NCBI GenBank assembly: GCA_963576565.1
Contig: OY755044.1
Coordinates: 56,217,108-56,281,107, forward strand
Direction of reading: 5' to 3'
Length of the DNA stretch: 64,000 bases
Origin: Aspidapion aeneum
Lineage: Eukaryota; Arthropoda; Insecta; Coleoptera; Brentidae
Shown: positions 54,730 through 64,000 of the stretch, in pieces
How the letters are laid out: every line of letters begins with the position of its first letter
How positions within the stretch are numbered: position 1 is the first letter of the stretch
Notes under the pieces: generated by a model
Seen by the model: only the letters and a program-made list of their open reading frames with translations
Told to the model about the DNA's origin: nothing
Databases searched by the model: none
Made by a program: the position numbers and the translations under genes

Positions 54730-56136
54730 ATGACTGAACCTCGTAATAACCAACCAGCAAACGTACCAGCAAACCAACCTATAGTTGAGGTTGAACCTTA
54801 TCGTTTATCGGAAATTTTCTCAATAATCCCTGAATACGATGGAGATCAAATATTTTTAGGAACTTTTATCAATGCTTGCGATTGTGCTTATAACATGGCC
54901 GTCGGAGATCAACGCGATTTATTGGTCATACACATTAAAAATAAATTAAAAGGAAAAGCCGCACAATTAGTAAACTCTCGAAATTCTCTTTCTTGGATTC
55001 AAATTAAACAATTATTAACAACATACTATGGAGATACGCGAGACCTTTCTTCATTAATTCAAGATCTACAAAGACTCAAACAACAAACAAACGAATCACC
55101 TTTAATGTTTTTCAATAGATTACAAGTCATGAATTCAAAAATGCACGCTTGTATTCAAAAATCAAATTTAAATATGCTTCAAAAAGATGCACAAATCCAA
55201 ATTATAGATTCTATGGCATTAAATACGCTTTTAACAGGATTAGAATCGCGCATAGGTCATATTGTCCGTGCTAGCAATCCTAAAGATTTACTTGAAGCAC
55301 AAGTAAGAATAAGACGCGAACTACAACTTTCATATTTTGAAACACAAAAAACTCCAAACCGACCCAATGTTTCAAATAATCCCATACAAAATAGACAAAA
55401 TAATTTTCAATCGCGAAGAACAGTTTCTCAACCACAAAAATGTTTTAAATGTAATCGTTTAGGTCATCACGGAAGTGAATGCCGTACTTTTGCACAGAGA
55501 CCCCCGGTCTACACAAATCAAAATCAACAATTTAACCAAAATTTTCAAAGACCCAATTTTGCCCAAAATCAAAATCAACAATCTAACCAAAATTTTCAAA
55601 GACCCAATTTTGCCCAAAATCAACCAAGCACCTCTAGAAATTTTGTACCCCAAAACCAACAAAATAATTTTAGACCATCAGTAATTCAAAGAAATCCAAA
55701 TTACAATTCCCCACAACATAGAGCACATGTAGTGAACTATTCTGATGAATATTTTAATAATTTTGACAACTACAATTCCTATGATCCCAATTTTGAAAAT
55801 TTTAACAACTATGATCCTTATGATCCAAATTTTGAAAATTTTCAGTATGAAAATCAGTTTCATTACGAAAATGAAATCTCACAAGAATTTTCGAATAATT
55901 TTGAAGAACAATATTTAAATGACATAAGTCAATACAATTTTAATCAACCCGGAATATATCAAAATTTTGAAAACCAAAATCAAATTTTGCCACTAGAAAC
56001 CCAAAATTTTCAAATTACTTCCAATCAAAACCATCCACCCCAATCGATTCAAGAAACAGATACCCAATTAGAACAAACTACTACGAAAATCCAACACATG
56101 TCAATCAATCAAATCTCAGAACAAACATTCGTGTAA
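54730..56136 (+). CDS. gag: Errantivirus-like Gag
   Basis: The 468-residue frame is intact. An N-terminal Ty3/gypsy Gag domain (about 30-210) is followed by one zinc knuckle, CFKCNRLGHHGSEC, at about 238-251. The tail is rich in Asn, Gln, Phe and Tyr. It includes a duplicated 17-residue phrase built on QNFQRPNFAQNQ and D-P-N-F-E-N-F repeats. Gag forms particles around the element RNA. The last ~190 bases overlap the pol frame, which lies in the -1 phase. Start chosen as the ATG that opens the whole domain after a 490-base leader. No lesions were seen. Confidence 0.93.
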   Translation: MTEPRNNQPANVPANQPIVEVEPYRLSEIFSIIPEYDGDQIFLGTFINACDCAYNMAVGDQRDLLVIHIKNKLKGKAAQLVNSRNSLSWIQIKQLLTTYYGDTRDLSSLIQDLQRLKQQTNESPLMFFNRLQVMNSKMHACIQKSNLNMLQKDAQIQIIDSMALNTLLTGLESRIGHIVRASNPKDLLEAQVRIRRELQLSYFETQKTPNRPNVSNNPIQNRQNNFQSRRTVSQPQKCFKCNRLGHHGSECRTFAQRPPVYTNQNQQFNQNFQRPNFAQNQNQQSNQNFQRPNFAQNQPSTSRNFVPQNQQNNFRPSVIQRNPNYNSPQHRAHVVNYSDEYFNNFDNYNSYDPNFENFNNYDPYDPNFENFQYENQFHYENEISQEFSNNFEEQYLNDISQYNFNQPGIYQNFENQNQILPLETQNFQITSNQNHPPQSIQETDTQLEQTTTKIQHMSINQISEQTFV

Positions 56137-59100
56137 ATACCAATCTACATAATTTAAACTCAAAAAATCTTTTTTATATTAATGACGCAACAAATAAATT
56201 TAAACTTTTAATTGACACCGGCGCAGGAATTTCAGTATTTAAAGAAAAAACAGTCGAAAATTATAATAATCGATTTGCAGAAAATGTAATAGTACAAGGA
56301 ATAACCGATGAAAAAATTCCAATCACTCAATCAGTTTTAGTCCCTTTCGCTAAAGACAATCCACTAAAAGTCTATATTTGTAATTTAGACATAGAATTTG
56401 ACGGAATATTAGGACTCGATTTTCTTGAACATTACCAGTGCGTAATTGATTTAAATTCAAAACAGCTATGCACCAATTTTAAAATAATACCTTTAATTCA
56501 AGTAACAGAAAAAACTTTCGAACAAAATCCCGAAATTATTCAAAATCAAATAATAAATCAAAACATACCACCAATACCTAAACCAAGATTAATTCAAAAT
56601 CAAAAAACGCCACCAATACCTAAACCGCGAATAAACATAAATAAAAATAATTTTCTAAATCAAATATCTCTAGAACCGCGAACTGAACAAGTTTTCAAAT
56701 TAAAATCTAATTTAAAAAACACAGATGCAATTTTAATTGGTCAAGAAATAGAAAAAGTAAGATTACCAAACGCCCTAGTCCACATTAACGAAAATGGTGA
56801 ATTTTATACGTCAGTAATAAATCCCAATGCTATTCCTAAAACAATAAATTTCAACAACTTGTCTTTCGAACCCATACCAAGTGTTCACGATATTTTAAAT
56901 TTTAATACCAATGAAGACGAACTCATTGATAGAGTCGACCTTATTAAAAATCAATTAAGACTAGAACATCTAAATTACGAAGAAAAAGAACTAATTTCAA
57001 ATCTTTGTTTTGAATTTTCTGATATTTTCTATATCGAAGGAGATCAATTAACCTTCACTAATGAAATCAAACATACAATTGAAACCAACAATGCTCATCC
57101 AATTTTTACTAAATCATATCGGTACCCTCAAATACACAAAGAGGAAGTAAAAACACAAATTAATAAAATGCTCGATCAAAAAATAATCCGACCATCAATT
57201 TCCCCGTGGTCATCACCTGTTTGGGTAGTCCCAAAAAAACTTGACGCCTCTAACAAACAAAAATGGAGAGTAGTAATCGATTATAGAAAACTGAATGAAG
57301 TAACAGTTGACGATAAATATCCACTTCCAAATATTTCAGATTTATTAGATCAGTTAGGTAAATGTCAATATTTTACAACACTTGATTTAGCATCCGGTTT
57401 TCACCAAATTGAAATTGATCAAAAAGATATTCAAAAAACAGCCTTTTCTGTCGAAAATGGACACTAAGAATTTGTTCGTATGCCATTTGGTTTAAAAAAT
57501 GCACCCTCCACATTTCAACGTGTGATGGATAACATTTTATTAGGCATTCTAAATGAACGTTGTTTAGTTTATATGGACGACATTATTGTTTATTCACCAA
57601 CAATTCATGAACACATTTCACGTCTTTCCGAAGTTTTCCAAAGATTACGAAAATCAAATTTAAAAATTCAACCTGACAAATGCGAGTTTTTACGAAAAGA
57701 AGTAGCATACCTCGGACATTTAATTACCGAAAATGGAGTAAAACCAAACCCTGATAAAGTAAAATGTATTCAAAACTTTCCAGAATTAAAAAATCCTCGT
57801 GACGTAAAATCATTTCTCGGACTTGCCGGATATTATCGAAGATTCATACCGAACTTCGCGAAAATCTCAAAACCCTTAACAAAACTTCTTCAAAAAGATA
57901 CCAAATTTATTTTTTCTAAAGAATGTAAAGAAGCTTTCGAAACACTTAAAAATGCATTAATTTCTGATCCAATATTAATTTATCCAAATTTTGAAGAACC
58001 GAGCGCATTTGCGATAGGAGCCGTACTTTCACAAGGTCCAATTGGTAAAGACCTTCCGATAGCTTTTGCATCGAGAACCCTTTGTAGTGCAGAAACTAAA
58101 TACTCCACTATTGAAAGAGAACTATTAGCAATAGTATGGTCCGTAAAACACTTTCGACCTTACCTTTTTGGTAGAAAATTCACTATAGTCACCGATCATA
58201 GACCTCTAACCTGGCTACTTTCAATTAAAGACCCCGGTAGCAGATTAGCACGTTGGCGATTAAAATTAGAAGAATATAGTTTTAAAATCATTCATAAACC
58301 CGGTAAAATCAATAAAAATGCAGACGCTTTATCGCGAATAAAAATCAATCATTTCAAAGACTGTATAGACTTTAAATCAAACATTAAAATTTTTGCAAAC
58401 AACGAAAATAACGATCAAGAACCAATTTTTAACGAAGAAGATGATCAAAAAATAACAGATGAATTTAACAGATTTGTTGAACTTTACAAGACGCGATCCC
58501 TAATTGATTATTCTAAAATCGAAACCTCGAATGATCAATTATTAGATAAATCAAATAAATTAATAGTAACCTTTTTCCGACAAAATAAAATGGAAGATTT
58601 ACATTTCAAAATCTTTGACGATATTTTTGAAGAAGAGTTCCACCTTGAGGAATTAAAAATTAATATTGTTTCTAGCAAAACAGTTAAAGATCGTAAATAT
58701 TTTATTATAGCTCTACCATTCGATAATGATGATTGTTCACAACATTTATTTTATTGCCTTTTTAAAGACCAAAATAAATTTGAAATTAACAAAACATACT
58801 GCATCGAAAACAATCTAGATTTACCAACTTTAGAGATGCTATCTTACATTTTTTCTGATAAAGACATAAAATTAAAAATTTGCCAAAATATAATAACAAC
58901 CCCCGACGAAGATGAAATCCCAATAATTTTAGAAAATTATCACTTAGGAAAAAGCAACCTACACCGTGGAATAAATGAAACAGTTAGACGCATTAGACAA
59001 AAATATAATTGGCGTGGTTTAACAAAAAACGTAGAAGATTTCATAAAAAAATGTGAAACTTGTCAAAAAGTAAAAATTGTTCGTAAAAATCTAAGCAGAC

Positions 59101-59936
59101 CTTTCGTTGTAACAGAAACACCACGTACCCCTTTTGAACGAATCAATATCGATATTTTCGAATACCCAACCAGAAATTACGCGTTAACAGTACGGGATGA
59201 ATTAACAAAATTTACACAAGCTTACGCAATGAGTGATAAAAAAGCCAGTACAGTAGTTAGTACTATTTTACTATTTTTCCAACATTTCGGTGTACCCTTA
59301 CGAATACATTGCGACTATGGCAAAGAATTTGATAATGCCCTTTTAAAAGATTTATGTACCCTATACGATGTTAAGTTAACATTTTCTAGCGTAGCACATC
59401 CACAGTCAAACGGTTCACTAGAACGATTTCACGCAACCCTTTGCGAAATGATTAGAATCAATAAACAAGAAAACCCTGAAGATCATTGTTTTAGCGTTCT
59501 TCCATACGCAGTAATTTGCTATAATAATACAAAAAACAAAACACACGGATTTACCCCTTACGAACTCGTTTTCGGACATACATCAAGTAGACCCCCCGAA
59601 AAACTTTATAATCAAGAACAATTGATATCTAAATATGTACGCGATTTAAATAATAGAATGGACTATTTTTACAAATTAGCTAGAAATAGAACTGATCAAT
59701 CGAAACAAAAATCGAAAGAACGATTTGACGAACACGTACGAAAGAATCTCCCTGAATTTAATGTAGGAGACAAAGTTTGGCTTAAAGAATCACAAATCAA
59801 ATCAAAATCAGAAAATTTATTTAATGGTCCTTTTGAAATTTTAGAAATACATCGTAATTCTGCAACACTTAAAAATCCACAAACAAATCAATTAACCAAA
59901 GTTCATTTTGATAGGTTAAAACCGTGCTTTGAATAA
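55944..59936 (+). pseudogene. pol: Errantivirus-like Pol, with one stop codon and RNase H damage
   Basis: The frame is -1 relative to gag and open from 55944. An A AAT TTT heptamer at 56004-56010, in gag phase, is a candidate slip site. The protease has LIDTGAG near 56205. The reverse transcriptase has LDLASGFHQI, MPFGLKNAP and YMDD (57570-57581). RNase H follows with STIERELLAIVW and TDHRPLTWL. The integrase has an H-H-C-C module and a D-D-E core (IDIFEYP, CDYGKEF, NGSLERFH). A TAA at 57465-57467 interrupts RT in frame. The usual T-D-A segment that opens RNase H is absent near 58000, where the text runs FEEPSAFAIGAVLSQ. Either lesion should block replication by this copy alone. Confidence 0.9.
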
Positions 59937-59961
59937 AATAAAAAATTTTTATTTTAGATTA

Positions 59962-61838
59962 ATGGGAATAATCTCAATCGTTTCCAGTCAATATTCAATA
60001 TTACCAATAAATAATACACTAGGACTATTTTATCATGAAGAATCCCTTATCAGAATTTCTAATAATGAATGGACACTTGTTGTTTACAAAGATCTTTTAC
60101 CCTTTAAGAAAGCAATTGAGCATAACGACAAAATTTTAGATACCTTTATGGATCACTTTTCAATCAATAATAATCAAATTGCAAATTTCAAATCGCAAAT
60201 TAAAACGCATGTTAGCCTTTTAAAACAAATTTCTAATTACGTTAATATTAAATACGAAGAACTTATCTCGGATACAAAAGAAAAATCATATAGGCAAAAA
60301 CGTGGAATATTTAATGGCATCGGAACTATTTGGAAATCTATTACATACAATACTTTAATGATTGTATTAATAAAGTATCGACTGATGAGAAAAATATTGA
60401 AAGATTATTGCAAAAACAAATTTCAGTAACAACCTCTGTTATTAAAAGTTTTAATACGACTTTACAAAAATTACAAATTGATGAAGAAACGTTTAATCAT
60501 GATATTAAATTAATTCAATATTTAGTCACTTCGATTTCTGATAACGCTGCCTATGCAGAAGCACAAATAAAAGCATTAGATTTATGCGAATCGCTTATGG
60601 AAAGTTACACCTTTATTAAAGATTCATTAAATGACGCGTTAAACGCAGTAACTTTTGCACGTTTAAAAATATTGCATGGTTCAATAATAAAACCATCGGA
60701 TTTGGTAGATTCATTGAAAAAGATTTCTCATTCATTACAAAAAAATAATTTGCCTTTACCAATATCAATCTCAACGGTAGCCCAATACATTAATTTAATT
60801 GAACTTAGTGCTTTTCAAACTGAATCAAAAATAGTATTTGTTCTTAAAATACCTCTTATAGACCCTTCGACTTATACTTTATACAGACTTTACCCAATAC
60901 CAATATTAGATAATCGAACAGGTCTTCACCATACTATATCAACAATTAATAAATTTATTGCGCGTGACGATGATTCAATGTTTTTCGTCACCTTCCACCA
61001 CGTGGACCACTGCAAGATCATCGAAAGAAGAACGAAGCTCTGTTCCAAAGTACTTCCGTATCCCATCGACAGTGATGCTATTTGTGAAGCTCAACTATTG
61101 AAGCAACAAACTCAGCTGCCGAAAACATGTCAAACAACCATTTTCTATGCACAAGGCTACAATGTTCAACCACTTGAAGAAAATCAATGGCTAGTTACTA
61201 TGTCAGAACCAGTACCTACCAATATCAAATGCAAGAATCAAGAAATCATTACGAAATTAATTGAAACCAATAGTATAGTTCGTTTCAAATCAACATGCAA
61301 TGCTTTTATTGGAAGTACGAGGATTCATTCTGAAACCATACTTCAAGAAAGTACCTTCGAAGAAATAAATTCACCAATAATCAATATTCCATATACTTGT
61401 TGTAAAGATATGCCTGCAATCTCCAAAATTCAAGGTCTAAAACCATTAAAGTTAAGCAAAATAAACGTCGAAGATCTGAATATTGCACAACATAATCTTA
61501 ACCAATATTCAGAAGAATTAGATAAAATGATCAATCAACCATTCATTCAAAAACACATTGATTGGTTTACTATCATTACAATAACATTGATAGTACTACT
61601 AGTAATTCTTTACATTATTAACAAATGTCGAAGACGCCGAAGAACAAGAAATGGTAATAATACCAATAACGATAATGATAATGGTAATGACTTTCCACCA
61701 TTTCCAAAACCTAATCTACAAAGAATTAGGAATTTATCGAATATCTTACCAAGAAGAAGACCAAGCATACACATCGAAGATCAAATCGAAGAAGAAATCG
61801 AACCCAATGCAAAATTAATGATCAATCAATCATCTTAA
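59962..61838 (+). pseudogene. env: Errantivirus-like Env (F-protein type), frameshifted
   Basis: The first ATG after pol is at 59962, just behind TTTTTATTTTAG, a plausible splice acceptor. Env of this group is expressed from a spliced RNA. The N-terminal part ends at a furin-like RQKR (60292-60303) followed by GIFNGIGTIW, a fusion-peptide-like stretch. The rest, in another frame from about 60345, gives a helical region, cysteines and one membrane segment (WFTIITITLIVLLVILYII, about 61563-61619). A basic tail follows. The frame change near 60330-60360 breaks the gene. This architecture resembles baculovirus F and errantivirus envelope proteins. Confidence 0.85.
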
Positions 61839-61868
61839 TAAAAGTTGCCGTATAACGTCAACTTTTTC

Positions 61869-61882
61869 AAAAAGAGGGGAGC
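61869..61882 (+). other. Polypurine tract
   Basis: AAAAAGAGGGGAGC directly abuts the 3' LTR. Confidence 0.85.
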
Positions 61883-62325
61883 TGTTATATGAAAATATCC
61901 TGCCTACACTTAGAAGAAACCAGAACCTTCTATGAAACCCGAGAACCTTCCAGATAAGAAGCTTATTCTGCTGACTTGCGTTTCCCATGAAATAAACAAC
62001 ACGTGCATTCAAGCCGAATCAACACTTTATTTCTCAGAACCTTTCAAGATAAGAAGACCATTCTGCTGACTTGCGTCTCTCACGGAATAAACAACACGTG
62101 CATTCCTGCCGAATTGCACTTTAGTTGAAGTCTAGAATATTAAGGAATTATTCCATTGCTTAATCAGCACATTTTCTTTATATAAACTCAAATCATTGTA
62201 ATGTTAAGTCATTCTCTTTAGAATCGTTCTTAAGTACACGTTCAATTATAACGTTTAAGTCCTATATTGTATTTAATCAAAATAAAGTTTTTTAAAAAGT
62301 TAAAAGTAAACTTTAAAGTATAACA
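61883..62325 (+). repeat. Errantivirus-like 3' LTR
   Basis: 443 bp. It differs from the 5' LTR at about two positions (TTTAAG/TTGAAG and CGGTTAAG/CGTTTAAG), so the insertion is young. Confidence 0.95.
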
Positions 62326-62417
62326 TATATATATATATATATATGAGGTGTTTCGAATCCTTCCTTCCTTGTTCAAATTTTGAGAGCATAAAGTACACTA
62401 TTTCTGTTTAGGTTTTT

Positions 62418-62530
62418 TTGAAAAACAAGCGCGATACACAGATAACTAATCTATCTGTTGGTATACGAGCACAAGCCTGCATTCAACAAGGAGGTGGGCA
62501 TTTTAAAAATATTTTCACATTTTATAACAA
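62418..62530 (+). pseudogene. Possible transposase C-terminal remnant
   Basis: A short frame contains RAQACIQQGGGHFKNI, which resembles the C-terminal ...CI..NGGHFEHL tail of many insect Tc1/mariner-superfamily transposases. Nothing upstream is recognisable because the (AT)n tract and LTR lie only 75 bases away. Confidence 0.35.
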
Positions 62531-63124
62531 AACAAAAATTGTGAGGTTATTGGGTTGCATACCACACGAGTGCGATTTTTCATTTTCCGCGTGTTCCATT
62601 GAAACTGCACTCGGTGCAAATTTTTATATAATGGTGTATAATATTTTTAAATTTAAAGTATTGCAAGAGACAAAACAAGCAGAACTTTTTATAAAAAGTG
62701 ACATTTTGCAAACAAAAATTTTTTGTTAATTTGTCCTGCTCTTTGAGCTTCTTTTCTATCTTCTTTTGCATTCCCTCTTCTGTCAATGGGTATATACTAT
62801 ATCATTTTTTTAATTTCAGGTAAAACATTCCCAGAAGTTGAGAGTGAAGCCATTGGAATACATCCCAATTTTTATATCTTAAAATGTCGTGAACTATGTA
62901 TTTTGTATGTGTGCGACACTAAAAAAGTGCAGTTTTATTTTCTGATAATATAAATATTAAAAACAGATCTTAGTTACGTGTAAAATAGAATAATTTTCTT
63001 TAGATTAAATTAAAACTGTACCTGCATATCTTACTTGTAATAAAAGATTATAAATTATGTCTCAATATAGTCTCCTTTAATAATTAGTTCAATATAATTA
63101 CTTATTAGGGTCACTTCACCCAGT
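62531..63124. other. Unassigned AT-rich sequence
   Basis: No supported gene or repeat. Confidence 0.4.
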
Positions 63125-63270
63125 GTGCACCCAGGAATAGGTCTTGGGGGGACCCGAGACCTATTGGGGGGGGGGGGGGCTGAAGCCTCATGATGTCAAA
63201 TTTTAAGCTATTTTTTGTGTTTTTTCATGAAATATGTGGAAAATATGTAAAAAAATCTAAGGCTTGGGGG
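63125..63270 (+). repeat. G-run dispersed repeat, copy 2
   Basis: GTGCACCCAGGAATAGGTCT, a long G run, GAAGCCTCATGATGTCAAAT and AAGCTATTTTTTGTGTTTTT match the copy at 51388-51512 in opposite orientation. Confidence 0.75.
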
Positions 63271-63717
63271 GGCCTCGGGGCATCCTGCTTCACCCCACAA
63301 TTTACCTTACAATAATTTAACTTACGAGAAGGCAACTCAGACTAATTTAAGATAACGTTTTATGCAAAAGTGTTTTTGATGGTATAAAATATTGTCTGTA
63401 CATAAAGTCTAAGTAAAAAACTAAAACTAGAGAATTTTATCATAAGTTAGTCCCAGTTGGCTTAGGAAACTTAAATTATGTAAGGAAAATGTTAAAGCTG
63501 AACCAGCCAATATAGGGTTTAAAAAAAATTAAATTAAAGCTTTTGTATAAAAAAATAAGTACTGTTTCAATAAAATTCAATAATAATATTTTCAAAAAAA
63601 AAACAATAAAGTGTAGACATTACATTATATCATATATATTATATCACATTTTGTCTAAATCACTTTGCACTACATTTTTCATAATTTCATGTCGCTGGAG
63701 TCTGCAGTTCTTGCTAA
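63271..63717. other. Unassigned AT-rich sequence
   Basis: No supported gene. Confidence 0.4.
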
Positions 63718-64000
63718 AAAAAATACTCTGCCAATATATGGGTACCTAAGCTCACACTCGTTACTATAGTTATAGTGTTCGTGTGAGCTAATATAACTAA
63801 AATCTAAAATATATTTTATTTAACTCCATGCTCAATTTACCTTTCGTTTGATACCACACAAGCCATGTTTTAACTTAAACTCTAATTTTTGAAATTTACC
63901 CCCACCTTTTTTTAAAACTAAAATGTATTTTGTTTAACTCCAGACTCAATCACCTTTCGTTTGATATCACACACGGCATATTTTCACTAAAACTCTATTT
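63718..64000 (-). repeat. Hairpin-ended (TCTG)n repeat family, copy 4 (cut by window end)
   Basis: An inverted copy: the AATACTCTGCCAATATATGG tail, the 3' hairpin (CTCACAC...GTGTGAG, 63752-63788) and the first ~110-bp units. The remainder lies beyond the window. Confidence 0.8.

Larger units (their letters stand above)
53800..62325 (+). mobile_element. Ty3/gypsy errantivirus-like element with env (defective)
   Basis: 8526 bp with 443-bp LTRs (TGTTATATG...GTATAACA) that differ at about two positions. The primer-binding site TGGCGCAGTCG resembles that of the 17.6/297 group, which use a serine tRNA. The gag, pol and env genes and a polypurine tract follow in order. Insertion into an AT repeat agrees with the ATAT target preference of that group. 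The element is recent but carries lesions in pol and env. Confidence 0.93.

Noticed and set aside
61830..62012. Minus-strand frame starting MNARVVYFMG, also at 53.9 kb
   Set aside because: It lies within both copies of the errantivirus-like LTR and is antisense to it.

Overview
This window looks like repeat-dense insect nuclear DNA. It is AT-rich and packed with arthropod transposon families: a Jockey-type LINE, an RTE-type LINE, a BEL/Pao element, an errantivirus-like Ty3/gypsy element with an env gene, and mariner, pogo, hAT and piggyBac-like non-autonomous elements. No host protein-coding gene was recognised. The only non-transposon gene-like features are two tRNA-like sequences near 39.8 and 40.2 kb. 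The order of insect cannot be fixed from the sequence alone.

Layout. 0.37-19.0 kb: two direct ~0.55-kb long terminal repeats (TG...CA, minus-strand orientation) bracket about 17.5 kb. Apart from a nested LINE, that interior has no coding capacity and carries several tandem arrays, so it resembles a large non-autonomous LTR element. The LINE (1526-7838) is itself interrupted by a TTAA-flanked insertion. 19.0-27 kb: a tandem-repeat element with perfect 27-bp inverted ends, then an RTE endonuclease fragment (minus strand) split by a ~5.96-kb composite element with ~1.1-kb inverted arms. That composite is loaded with nested mariner, pogo and hAT elements. 27-33 kb: a decayed DDE transposase pseudogene, then an RTE LINE whose ORF is open except for one amber codon and which ends in a (TA)n tail. 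A tRNA-like SINE candidate approaches the same tail from the other side.

33-41.5 kb: a hairpin-ended (TCTG)n repeat family, a 15-bp minisatellite, two copies of a TA-flanked MITE, a small long-TIR element, and two tRNA-like sequences in a 400-bp-spaced duplication. 41.5-48.6 kb: a structurally complete BEL/Pao element (minus strand) with 659-bp LTRs that look identical, a 5-bp target duplication and one uninterrupted 1796-residue polyprotein. 48.6-53.8 kb: dispersed repeats. 53.8-62.3 kb: the gypsy/errantivirus-like element (gag, pol, env), inserted in an (AT)n tract. Its LTRs differ at only about two positions, but it carries a nonsense codon in RT, an apparent RNase H deletion and an env frameshift. 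62.3-64 kb: a small transposase-like remnant and further copies of dispersed families.

The most unusual structures are the giant non-coding LTR element, the nested inverted-arm composite with a clean reconstructable insertion site, and the dispersed repeat family whose two ends both fold into hairpins. All comparisons were made by eye within the window. Family assignments rest on visible motifs and termini, not on searches.
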